Of a DNA stretch of 64,000 nucleotides, positions 9,950 through 21,353 are shown in pieces. The notes beneath the pieces are model-generated. The model was not told the origin of the DNA. It did not search any database and saw only the letters and a list, made by a program, of their open reading frames with translations. The position numbers and the translations under genes are program-made. Where the stretch lies: the NCBI GenBank assembly GCA_036346255.1, contig JAYEVH010000499.1, forward strand, positions 1-64,000. Reading direction: 5' to 3'. Position 1 is the stretch's first letter; each line of letters begins with the position of its first letter. This DNA comes from Ampelocalamus luodianensis (Eukaryota; Streptophyta; Magnoliopsida; Poales; Poaceae).

Positions 9950-11771
9950 CCGTATCATAACCACTTTAGTGATTTGAAGAGCGTGATCAAGTCGCATGTG
10001 ACTGCACGCAATGCACCGGACAGGGTTGAAATACCAAAGAAAATAGAAGGTATCCCTAATCCCGTCCAGAGGCCTCAGAATAAAAGGACGAGAACTCCGG
10101 CCCCTCGAATCCCAAGTAACCGGGGACGCTTGGCGAAAAAGGATAAGAAGGACTTGTCACAGCCGATCACTGAAGTTCCCTAGAAGTAGAAGAGAGTCAG
10201 TTGAGACCTGGCATTGGTATGGAACCTTCAGCAAAAGGCATACTGGATTTGGATATTCCCACCGAGAGAGACATCAGCATGGATGTGTGCGCACACATTG
10301 GAGCTGAAAAACTAAAGGGACTTGCCCCCGCAATTGAAAGCAGCGGTGAGCAAGTAGAAGCATTAGCAGAACCACCCCATGAAGAAATAGCTATAAATTA
10401 TGTGATCACAGGAGAATCTATGAATAAAACAACAGCCAATATCGACATCTATTTTGCAAAGAAAATTGCCGCAATCATCGATCTTGATCCCGATCATACA
10501 TCGCCCGCTGAATGTAAGAAAAGATCAGATTGGAAAGATTGAAAAAGGCAATAGAAGCAGAATTAATATCTCTGAATAAAAGAGAGGTGTTTGGGCCTGT
10601 AAGCCGCACGCCTCCCTATGTGCACCCTGTAGGGCATAAATGGGTATTTGTTCGAAAGAGAAATGAAAACAATGAAGTTGTAAGATATAAAGCAAGGCTT
10701 GTTGCACAAGGTTTCACTCAAAGACCGGAAGTCGATTATGAAGAAACCTATTCCCCGGTCATGGGCGGAACTACCTTTAGATATTTAATCTCAATGGTAA
10801 TAAATCTAAATTTGGAAATAAGATTGATGGATGTGGTAACTGCATACCTTTATGGGAACTTGGATTCAGAAATTTATATGAAGGTACCTGAAGGTATCCC
10901 TGTCCCGAACCAAGACAGAGCAAATAGAAATCTATACAGTGTGCAACTCAGAAAGTCATTGTATGGACTGAAGCAATCAGGCAGGATGTGGTATAATCGC
11001 TTAAGCGAATTTCTCTGCAAGAAATGCTATACAAACAATGAGGATTGTCCCTGTGTATTTATACGGAGATCCCAGGATGGATTCTGTATAATCTCAGTAT
11101 ATGTAGATGATCTGAATATCATCGGGACCTAGGAAGATATTGAGAAAGCAAGCTCTTACTTAGAGTAAGAGTTCGAAATGAAAGATTTTGGTAAAACTAA
11201 ATATTGCTTAGGTTTGCAGCTTGAGCATACCCCTGAAGGGATTTTAGTACATCAGTCAACCTACACTCAGAAGGTGTTGGAAAGGTTCAGCTTTGAAAAG
11301 GCACATCCTTCGAAAGTACCAATGATCGGGAGATCCTTGCAGTAATACAAGGACCCGTACAGACCTAGAGAAGAGGAGGAGGAAGTCCTGTGATCGGAAT
11401 TCCCATACTTGAGTGTAGTTGGAGCACTCATGTATTTGGCAAACTGTACTAGACCGGACATTGCTTTTGTAGTGAACCTACTAGCAAGGTGTAGTGCAGA
11501 ACCTACCAAAAGGTATTGGCAGGGAATAAAAGACGTCTTTCGATACCTCCAAGGAAGTAAAGATCTTGGTTTGTTCTACAGAAAGAACCAAGACCTAACA
11601 ATGACTAGCTATGCAGATGCCGGATACCTGTCAGACCCACATACAGCTAAGTCGCAAACAGGCTATGTCTTCTTATGTGGTGGAACAGCAATATCATGAA
11701 AATCGTCTAAGCAAAGCATTGTATCAATTTCGATGAACCACTTAGAAATTATAGCACTGTACGAGGCCGCA
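9950..11771 (+). pseudogene. Copia-2 pol: linker, reverse transcriptase and start of RNase H (degenerate)
   Basis: The integrase-RT linker is recognisable from about 9955 (FSDLKSVIKSH.., then a proline/arginine-rich region). RT runs from about 10530: HKWVFVRKRNE, YKARLVAQGF, DYEETYSPV, the TAYLYGNLDSEIYMKVPEG block, SLYGLKQSGRMWYNRL and active-site YVDDLNI near 11100. In-frame stops follow at 11130-11132 and several later points, but the frame continues through the YLSVVGALMYLANCTRPDIAF and RNase H SYADAGYLSD regions. Most stops look like C-to-T (CAA/CAG/CGA) changes. The gene is cut at 11771 by element F and resumes at 36002. Integrase, gag and 5' LTR are absent, replaced on the left by Gypsy-1. 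Confidence 0.85.
11767..11771. repeat. Left TSD CCGCA of element F
   Basis: CCGCA here and at 35997-36001 flank the TG...CA ends of element F. Confidence 0.9.
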
Positions 11772-12298
11772 TGTGGGGACCCCGGAGTTATCTCCGTAAG
11801 ACCGAGACTAATCGAGGTCTTAGGGACAAAACTCTAGATCTCCAAAGAATGGATTCCAACTTAACTCCATCTAAATGAGAGGCTTAACCCAAGCTGGAGC
11901 CCCGACGATCATGCGCGCCACTCCTCTGCGAGCACTACATGATTGTCGGTTCTCCAACAAGTCAAGCGCTACACTTAGTTAGTTAAATAGGAATCCATGA
12001 ACAGCGAGTATGACTTATATTGGCTCCCAAGATCAGCGACCAACATAACCATACTCTTATTCAACGTTGATTACATCCATACAACAACCATACATAAATA
12101 GTTCAAAAGATATACAACATAGTTCCAAGTATACAACTAATACAAGTGGCCGACCGGCCAAATTTAAAGGGAAGTGTTAAGTAGCAGCGGAAATAAGTGA
12201 ATAAACCAAAAGACCAGCAGTGGTATGCCACACAACCCATCGGCAACCAACTGGGAGCTAAAGACAACACACTACTCATCGGTGTCGCCTAAATCGAC

Positions 12299-12316
12299 AC
12301 CGACGAGCTCGTCGGT
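12299..12316. other. 18-bp perfect palindrome in the F LTR
   Basis: ACCGACGAGCTCGTCGGT equals its own reverse complement. It overlaps a CGGTGTCG/CGACACCG stem-loop just upstream. Both are identical in the other LTR (31788-31805). Confidence 0.85.
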
Positions 12317-12359
12317 CTAATTATCTTCCCCACCTGTAAAAGCCAGCAAACATCTGGCT

Positions 12360-12376
12360 GAGTACAAAGAGTACTC
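12360..12376 (-). other. LTR stem-loop motif (element F, left LTR)
   Basis: GAGTAC-AAAGA-GTACTC stem-loop. In transcript (minus) orientation it follows ACTTGC and precedes a TTTTACAG|GTGG segment. Identical at 31849-31865. Confidence 0.75.
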
Positions 12377-15078
12377 GCAAGTCTTAAACAAATAAAAATA
12401 GTTATGCATAAGTTCATTCAAAGGAAGGCTCATATTGGCTTAATTTTACGAAAACGACGCAATACTGAACAACCTACATATACTAGTTTTTCACATGCCA
12501 TTTCAAAATCAGATTTGAAGTAGAAGTAAAGCATGTGAATAAGTAATCAATTCCATAACAAATGAATCATACCAAAAACAAAGTGGCGGTCCACTTTGAT
12601 ACAACAACAAGCATGAACATCCCATTCATGACGATACCAAGTTATAACCACAATTTTAATTCCAAGTCTAACAATAGTAACTCCCGAACTCAAGCGGTTG
12701 TCCATAACCGTGGACACAGCTATTCGAATAGATTTATACCCTGCAGGGGTGTACTACTTTACCCACACGACTTGATTAGCCCGTAAGCCTCCGGATGCCT
12801 CCAATATAACATAGTTCCTATGGTATGCCTGTGGCTGTAAATCAAGATACGGCTGCTTTTAGCAAGAAGATCCCATTGAGCTAAGTCCTCAACCCATGGC
12901 TCTAGGAAACACAAGACGTTAACGCTCCATCCTAGCACCTAGGAAACACAAGACGTTAACGCCCCATCCTATCGCCCAAATGGAACACGGGATTTCACGG
13001 TCCCATGCCCTTAAAATTTCACCACCGTGGGACTCAACACAACAAAACCTTCCCCCTACTTAACCATACGGCTCCCAACCCGCGTGTGATAGCACAAATG
13101 TACTTGAATCAACGACGTTACCAAAGTTCAGTCCTTAATTGTCCAGACAAGTCCACCACTTACCCAAATCTCGTGCACGAAGGCACCATCACTAGCCATC
13201 ACTTGTCCAGACCAAAACCTTATTTAAAATGACAAAATTTAACTCACAAAATAGATACAAAGATCTGAAACAAAAGTTTATAATGAAAGTTGTGTTTATC
13301 CCATAATTGTCGGGTTATTCCCGACAATCAAACTACCGGTTCTAGACTTGCATGGCTAAGCAAACCCGGACAATATAAATTCATATATCCTATCTTAAGC
13401 AATTCAATACTGGAATAATTTATGGATAGCCACAATGACATGATAATAGGAGGTGTCTAACTATTCATCACAAAAATAGCGACATAAACAACATAACATG
13501 CAAGCAATTATCATTGCATCTATCCTAACAAAACTGGGATCAAATATGATGCAAAAAGAAAGTCCAAAGGATGCTTGCCTTGCTGGTAGATTAATTGCTC
13601 ACTCTCGGTGGCGTAGGAATCAATATCAATAGGCTCGGAATCTAGATAAATACAATACCGAATAAACATCGAGAAATACCACAAAATTCAAAATGCTAAA
13701 AAATGTATGATTTTTCTACAGTAGCTAAGTCATGATTTTAAATGATTTTTGGTGAAGGAATCATTTCATTTTGATTTAGTACATGAAAGTTATGGCGGTT
13801 TGAATTTCATATTCCAATATACCTTTATTCATGTAATTTAATTATGAGGTGAAAATTTGTAGGGCAGTGGTGAGTACATGGATTATATGGGTAATTAGGC
13901 AATATTATTACAAGTTCAAAATAGTTGAGTTTGCTTCAAATGGAATTTTCATGAGTTAGTTATTGATTTCTAAAGTTATCAAGATTAATAATGTAAAAAT
14001 AATGCCCTTAAGAATCATTTCCTCAAACTATAGTTTCTGTGATAGAGGTAAGTTTGAAACCATTTTTATAATTAAGTACATTTGAAATAGAAATTATCAA
14101 AACTGATTTCACTATTTTGGAGTTCCCAAGAATTACTTATAAATTTTGAAGTTATCGACCTTTTCTATTGTAAAAATAATAGTGTTAAAGGCTTATTTCC
14201 AAAATAATGCTCTCTGCTACAGAGACATGTTGAAACCAATTTTAATATAAATTTTATTAAAAATAAAAATTATCGAAGTGGTTTCACTTAGTTTGGAGTT
14301 AAAATGAATTAGTTATATATTTTCAAAGTTATACATATTTTTCAACACAAATAAATAGATTTCGAATTTCATAAAGTATTTATTCCTTTCTCACCGAGCG
14401 CTAGCCTAGCGTAGTCATCGACGTGCGGGGACCGGGGTCAAGATTTTGACCAGTCATCATTGACTTGGTCTCGGCGCACTATACTAAAGCGTAATTCTTA
14501 TAATACGTCTTCTACTTTTCGAACGCAAACTCATTCTAAGCATACCAAGAATACGCTTTCCTTAATCAAAACATACTTCACAATCTACGTTTCCACTTAC
14601 AACCATAAGGCCCACATGTCATACTCTGCAAGCCCTTATTTAACCCAACCGTTTTCTAATTGTGACCCCACATGTAAGCGATAGATTAAATCTTAACCTC
14701 AGTACTTAGCCACGTCGTTAACTCTAATCGCCGCGCTACAGCATTTTGCCGAACGAAACCGACAACAGCGGCGTCGGCCGTGCTTGCCTGGCGGCTTGCC
14801 GGCGATTTCGTCCACGAGGGCGCCGACCAAAGCTCAGAACGGAGCCGCAATAGTCTTGCGTACCTTACGGTGGTGGCGGCGACGATCGAAGTGGCTCAAA
14901 GCGGCTAGCGGAGATGGCGAGCTAAAGCCGCCAACGGTGGGGATCTGGCGAACTCCGCAAAGCCCAAATAACCGGTGCCTTAGCATCACAGAGGTCCAAG
15001 GAAACTACCGAGGTGAAAGAAAGACCGAGAAGCACCGGCTCGTCGGCGACGCATGCACCGAGATACGGAAGGAGAGGT

Positions 15079-17528
15079 CAGAATACACGGCGACAACGGC
15101 TTGGACTGCTACTAAACTAACACTAAAGCTATTTTAACATTGATACAATTCTCTAAAATCCGACAGAACCTTCTTTGTTTAGTTACTAATCGGAGGTCTC
15201 GACCTTTAATTGTAACATAGTTAAATAATCCAACATCCAAAGCATAATCAAGAGACCACCAAAACTATGCTAATTATCACTATATCATCCATAGCATGCT
15301 AAACAAATATAAGCATAAACAAAAGGACATCCATGATTCTCTAATCAACTCTATTATAAATTATTCCAAGCGAGAGGAGTATCATATGTAATTCTTAAAG
15401 CAAGTTTCTCATCTACTAAATTATCATTCTATCAATTCAAATATGAGTAGTTTGTGCCATTGTGCAACCACTCTAAGTCTTACTCCTCCCATGCATGTCG
15501 TTCTTTGTAGGGGTACCTAAAAACACAACAAAGCAAGAGTGAGTCCAAAGACTCAGCAAGTACAATAAATGGCAATAATAACATAATCAACTGTAATCAT
15601 CATCATCCATCTACAATATCTATTATAAACATGTCATATGCTCATGCTATGCAAGATGCTCAAGTGCACTTTCTCTTTGTCTCTTTATCTTTTGCATTTC
15701 ACAGGTAATGCAAAGTATGCAACAAATCATTGCATACCTATATCGTGCTTTCATAGCGCGAGACCAATTGCCCAATACTCCGTAAGTAAAGGGGACCTCA
15801 AGCCCACACTCCACAAGTGTGGGGACCATAAGCCCATCGTTTTCATGATGGGGACCTCTTTCAATGCCCACATTCCACGAATGTAGGGACCTCAAGCCCG
15901 TCATCCACATGACGGGACCTCAGATATGCATAGTCACCACGTGACCAAGCCTCCAATATGATAGCATGATGCACATGAACAAAACTTTAAACCATCATAA
16001 ATTTGTATTCACAACATCATACATGAATAAACTTATTCATACTTCTAGCGTTCACCATCGTTGACATTCATAGCATTCTTGCATCCATGAATAGCACACA
16101 TATTCATAATACTAGCAAACATGAACAATCACTCATGAATAATAATTAATCATATCCCCAGCATTCACCATCCTTAATCATACTATCAACCATGCATAGC
16201 TAATACGTATCAAAATATTAGCACTCTCTATCAACCATTCATAACTATTCTATCAACGAGTACTTGCTCTGTTGTCATGTATTGAAAACACACAAACATG
16301 GCCAATCAATCATAACCAAGTAACAAGCAATGCACTTGCCTTAACCGCGTGAGAACGGAGGATGAGAAGATGGTGCTGCCCCGGGATCAGTTCCCCCACC
16401 TAAATTCAATTAAAAGCATACTAAGATAACAGTAATGGACCAAGAAAACTAATAAAAGCAAACCCGAACTAGCAATAATTCTTTTAACGCGATCCCAACT
16501 CCAATTTCTAAATGCTGTTCTGTCCCCTTTGTGGACAGTCACGTTCTAAAATTCATATCTTTTTGTACGGGAGTCCAAATAAGGTGTTCTTAGTCTTTCT
16601 GAAAATCTTATCAAATTCCCCACCTAAACCTATTTGGTGATCCTTCCAGATTCGGCCATCTAATACCCCTACCAAACAGATTAATAGAGCAACTATTTCA
16701 CGTCAGAGTTTCTGGACAGCAACTTCAAACCATCATAACTTTCAGAATACTGATCCAAATTTCGCGTTCTTTAGCTTCCCTGAAAGCTATGACAATTATC
16801 TACAGTTTTCGTTATAGTGAGACCTCCCAGAAACTCTTCTAGCTAACAGTTTAAGTCCAATTACTAAACTCTGACAGAACCACAGCAGATTTGCGGAACA
16901 GCAGCGCTACGAAAATCATAACTTTTGATCCGCTCGTCCAAACAATGCGATCTTGTACTCTACAGAAAGGTATCGACGTCGCCTACAATTCTCTAGGAGA
17001 TGTATAGATCAAATTATGCCGTTAAATAACTCAAAAACATCGCCCAACCTGATCTGCTCAAGTCAGACCTAAATACCGACATTGCTAAAGATCAAATAAT
17101 CTACTAATCGGAAGGATCGATCTTACCCTTGAAGAACCGCGCTGACGCGATGAACACCAACCCTAGGCCACGATCTCTCCCTTTCCTTCCTCCCTTCTTC
17201 CCCTTCCTTCTTCTTCCTTTCTCTTCCTTGGCCGGCAGCACCCGAGGAGCTTTCTCCCTTCTCCTTCTTGGTTGCCAGCGAAAGCAAGGGGTGGGAGGGT
17301 ACTGTAGCACGGCGGTGGCACTGTAGCAACCCTAGGGTTGCCCCCTCTCCTTCTTATGTGGCCCACTACCCCTTCCCCTTGGGCCTAAATGCTGTGGACC
17401 GGAAGCCCACAGCCCAGGTTGTCCAAATTATGCATAAATCACCCTCTAATCTCCTGTTAAAACATTTTTTTAATTGATCTTTCTCTGTAATTTATTTCTT
17501 TTCTTTCAAATACATTTGGAGTATTACA
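15079..17528 (-). repeat. 3' LTR of element N (2450 bp)
   Basis: Nearly identical to 21354-23807 from GACAACGGCTTGG (15092) to the TATTACA end. Differences are mostly 1-3 bp indels. Its outer end is eroded. Confidence 0.93.
15540..15555 (-). other. LTR stem-loop motif (element N, 3' LTR)
   Basis: TGAGTC-CAAA-GACTCA perfect 6-bp stem. On the minus strand it follows GTACTTGC and precedes TTTTTAG|GTACCC (15517-15518). Confidence 0.75.
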
Positions 17529-17541
17529 TTCTACCTCCCTT
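17529..17541 (-). other. Polypurine tract of element N
   Basis: Reads AAGGGAGGTAGAA on the minus strand, directly next to the 3' LTR start TGTAATACTCC. Confidence 0.7.
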
Positions 17542-20500
17542 AAACAGAATTCGACCCCGAATTGTTACCATGCTTAAACGCCAAAGAACAATCACAACTA
17601 GAATTTACCACAAAACTCCGCACAAGTACTCGAGACAGTCCTAGCGATAAGCCAATCTATAAATTCATGTGACTAAAGAACCTATCCAACTCACCTTTGG
17701 TTAAACTTTCTTTTGGTACCAAGTACACCGTCGGTACCAAACACCTGTAACTCTTGTTCGACTCTCGATCGATCACTTTACCTATGCAAGCAAAGATCTC
17801 CTTTAACAAGGGACGCACAAAGAACTCGCATACCAACTCACTTATCCAAGAACTCAGCTGAAAACAAAGGAGTCATAATACATCGAACTCAAAACCATCT
17901 TCCCTTAGAAGAGCCCAATCCAAAATCAATGGATTTAACATGAAAACTTTTCCACTTTTCAAGTAGGCGGTTTGAGATAAATGCCACATAGCCAAAAGCG
18001 AAATCACTCGAATAACCAAATTTAACCTTTTTCTCAACTGGATGGGACCACATATACCAACAGAACCAACTCAAGTAGTAACTAACATCCAGCATAAACA
18101 CATGGTTCAAATAAGAACTAAGAATATCTCACCATCCAAGTTCACATCCTTTCCACAATCTTTCTTTTAGGAATTTAACTTTCTCTTAAACCATAGGATC
18201 CCAAATCATCGCATAATACATTAACTCAATTACCTTAAATTGGCGACCTTAAAGCTATGTTCAACCGAGCACAAAATCCACTCTTATGCGGGAGACTCTT
18301 CCAACCCATGATATCACACTCTAGCCAACTTCTCTACCGAATGAATTACTTTGTGAATAATTCCCAACGCAACTCAATATAGAATTCACCCACCATCACA
18401 TCCTCAATCCATTAAGGATAACCAATTTGAAATTCATATCACACACTCTCATTTACTACACGAAAGGATACTATCAAAGATGATCCCACTACTGAATCCA
18501 CTCTTATTCTACTATTTTTACACATAACCATTGGCAACCAAGATTCTAGCATAAAAATGCAAAGCCCAAATTCAACCTCCAAGACTCCTACAACCAACTT
18601 TTCAGTATAAAACATCGAGAAAACTTGATTCACTCACTAGAATTCCCACACTCTAAACATACTCAAACATTATCATTCACATGTAAAATATTTTTCTCGA
18701 CCAAATTATCTTTTAGAAGAATTCTATCTCCTAGAAGGTTATTCACTAAAACCAGGGCATACCTGCCGACATCTCAACCTTACCTACTATTCCATCAATT
18801 GACATTACGATTAAATTACTTCGCTAATCCTACATCTCATTAAGCTACACCGTAATAGATCACATACCCAACCTTGCAAAATTACCCAATCGCAATACTC
18901 TAACACATTGATCAAGCTTCCAGACTTTCGATAATCCCAACATTCCAACATGATTGAAGGTTCTTTGATTATAATTCGCTATGGGTTCCACTAGTTGTAA
19001 CACTAATATGTTTTATTTCAACGACAATCATTCTATTTAAATCCAATTCCTTCCAAGAGTTTTAGGACAAAACCAAATCACTTTCTACTGATCTTCCAAT
19101 AGCTTAGCCCCTATAATTCTCACTGCGATCATTTACTTGGCCACCACCAACCAATCGCCACATTACATCCTATAAGACCTTGCAACCCAAGTCGGTTAAT
19201 CTTTTCTTAATAGTAAAGAGCAAACAAATACAAGTTTTAACACACGAGGAAACACTACTCCTCACAGTGAGCATGAGACCAAGAGAAATAGTCAAATAGC
19301 ATTGATCTTGAAACACAAAAGACGAGGCGCAATTGAGGGCACAAGTTCACAAGAGGAGTTTGGACATCAATAAATCACAATAAAACACTGCTTTTGAAAT
19401 ACAAGAAACGCTTAAGCGGCAACGAAAGAAAAGTTGCATGTTACAATCCTGAACTCCAACCTCAAAAAAATTATGGTACACTTTTTTTCCTTGTTAACAG
19501 AGAAACAATTCCCTTTCATCACTTAAGAACCCATTAGAACATTCTCACGCATCGCCTCACTTAACGATTTCAGCTACCACATTAAGCATGAACTACCAAA
19601 GGCTCACAAATGCAAGAATCCAAACTTCCCATTTAACCGATATTATGGAAGGCGGACATATTACTTTCTTTCTAAAAGAATCCCCATCACTCCCATAAGT
19701 CACAATCCCCTTATAGACAATCTTATTAACGTCAAGAATAATAACTATTAATAAGAATCTTTATCGTCAACTCTTTTAACAAGGGCATGCAGCCACAAGT
19801 CACATTCCTTATGAGACATACATGAATAAATCATATATCTATATATTTTTTCAACCCTTCTCCTATTAGCAATGCTCACACTCGTTTTGTACATAACTTC
19901 CAATATATCGGTTATCGTAGACATGTAACGAATTATACAGTCATAGGAGTATTTATTATCCTTTCTCTATCTGCATTCCTACCAGCAAATATGAAACCAT
20001 CAAGCAACCAATTAAAAGCAATTTTTCAGATTATTATCCACTAGGACAACAGTCAAATACATCCTTATCTCTCCCTTACTACACAATTAGAGTTATCCAC
20101 GATGATCAAGTAATCCCACCGGTTTAACAACCTAAACATTTTTAATGATCGACCTTCTCATCGAAGACACACTATTATCCTACCACTCCACCATCAGGTA
20201 AGCAAAGATCGTCGACTATATCCCATCAGTTCATCTATTAGTGATGCTCAACACCCTACTTCGATACATTATTATTGCACCTAGCAATTACATATGATCA
20301 ATACTTATCCATAAAAGATAACTTCCAAGATGAATATTCATTATGACACTAATCTAACACCTTTTGGACTTATCCATCCCAAATGATTTAATTAATCCGT
20401 TGAGTCCAACAAATCCAATCTAGGAGAGTCTTACCAAATTTATCGCCTGGTGATCAAACCGATTTCATCAATGCTTCACACATCTTAATACCTCTTTTGA

Positions 20501-21339
20501 CCCCAATTAGGCATGGACGTACTATTCGTCACTACCCATCAAGTAATTGCTCTGTGACAGCATCACATTAATCAACTCCAATTCCAAATATATGGGTTAA
20601 GACCAATCAGGCATGACGCTGCACATCTGTCTTGATAACTCAAACCTTATCAATGAACTTCTATGTTTAACACCTCTCGCTTGAACATATCAAGACCTCA
20701 CAAAAGGACTTTAACTCCCTTCTGACATTAACTTCAAAACTCGAAATAATCCAAAAGAAATACACAAAATCAAAGATTTCACATGATAAAGAACTTGCAA
20801 CAGAAAACTTTCAGCATCCCGAATACCAAGTGAATAAATGAATCAGATGTTCCAATAAGAAGGGCAGAACTCCTAAGACACAAATGGAGACCAAGTGAAA
20901 TCCCAACAAATTTCACCATCCGCATCTATACCCAGAATTGGTCTAAATCAAGCTCAAGAAGAGAACAACTTGGAACAACTTTTCTAAAGGTATTCACCCA
21001 CAGAACCTGTAACTATGGTACTTGAGGTAATCACTTCGCTAACCTCTTACTGTGAACGGTGGTGTAACCTGGTAAAGCCTAGGGCCACAACAACGACCTC
21101 AACCTCTCAACAACAACTATAGTTATATAGCTATCATAATAATCAAGTCATAAGCATTCATAACCAACTCATAACAGCAAAGGTCAATGCGACATAACGG
21201 AAACGTAAATGCAATGCTTGACCCATTCCCACCCTACTGTGCCCCAGTGTGTCAAGTATTTAAGTTCATTAACCATTACAAAATTTTATCAAATTAGGTT
21301 AGCTAGGTTGTTAATCCATTCACCACGGACCTACAGCCC

Positions 21340-21351
21340 GCTCTGATACCA
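21340..21351 (-). other. Primer-binding site of element N (initiator tRNA-Met type)
   Basis: Minus strand reads TGGTATCAGAGC, 2 nt inside the 5' LTR end. This is the canonical plant tRNA-iMet PBS. Confidence 0.92.
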
Positions 21352-21353
21352 AC

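Larger units (their letters stand above)
3001..9950 (+). mobile_element. Gypsy-1: left-truncated Ty3/Gypsy chromovirus-type element
   Basis: Protease, RT, RNase H and integrase follow in Ty3/Gypsy order on the plus strand, then a non-coding 3' region and a probable LTR with a TATA box. Gag and the 5' LTR are missing because the SIRE-like LTR abuts at 3000. The DGGSC protease motif and the C-terminal TRARAKK-type tail are like CRM/Reina-type chromoviruses. The right boundary near 9950 is approximate: it is where Copia-2 linker sequence becomes recognisable. Confidence 0.8.
9190..9950 (+). repeat. Probable 3' LTR of Gypsy-1
   Basis: Lies after the end of pol and a purine-rich AGAGAGGGAGATAAG stretch. 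It has a TATA box (9617-9624), a plausible transcription start shortly after, and pyrimidine-rich leader sequence ending in TTGCAG-type segments. There is no second copy in the window, so neither end is fixed. The open frames within it are not supported as genes. Confidence 0.5.
11772..15078 (-). repeat. 3' LTR of element F, distal part
   Basis: Starts TGTGGGGACCCCGGAG and parallels 31262-34600 base for base apart from scattered indels. It ends at GAGGT (15074-15078), the TSD of nested element N. Two short frames (12562-12786 and 13005-13232) are open in both LTRs but lie in non-coding LTR sequence and are not called as genes. Confidence 0.92.
17529..21353 (-). other. Non-coding internal region of element N (3.8 kb)
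   Basis: AT-rich sequence, dense in stops on both strands; the longest frames are below 80 codons and none shows gag, protease, RT or integrase motifs. A short segment next to the PPT (GAATTCGACCCCGAATTG) resembles the equivalent place in element F (CTCGACCCCGAGATCG at 25217), suggesting derivation from a Gypsy element. I see no RNA gene or other feature in it. Confidence 0.7.

Noticed and set aside
9830..10183. A 117-codon frame with a start resembling a lipoprotein signal (LSGC)
   Set aside because: Downstream residues match the integrase-RT linker of Copia polyproteins; the start is in the adjacent LTR sequence, so it is not a separate gene.
12562..13232. Two ~75-codon frames conserved in both F LTRs (also 32051-32275 and 32500-32727)
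   Set aside because: Conservation follows from LTR identity; the sequence is non-coding LTR and shows no domain or codon bias.
15638..15910. Frames in element N LTRs (also 21917-22192)
   Set aside because: Present in both LTRs but with different ends due to indels; no domain, non-coding LTR.
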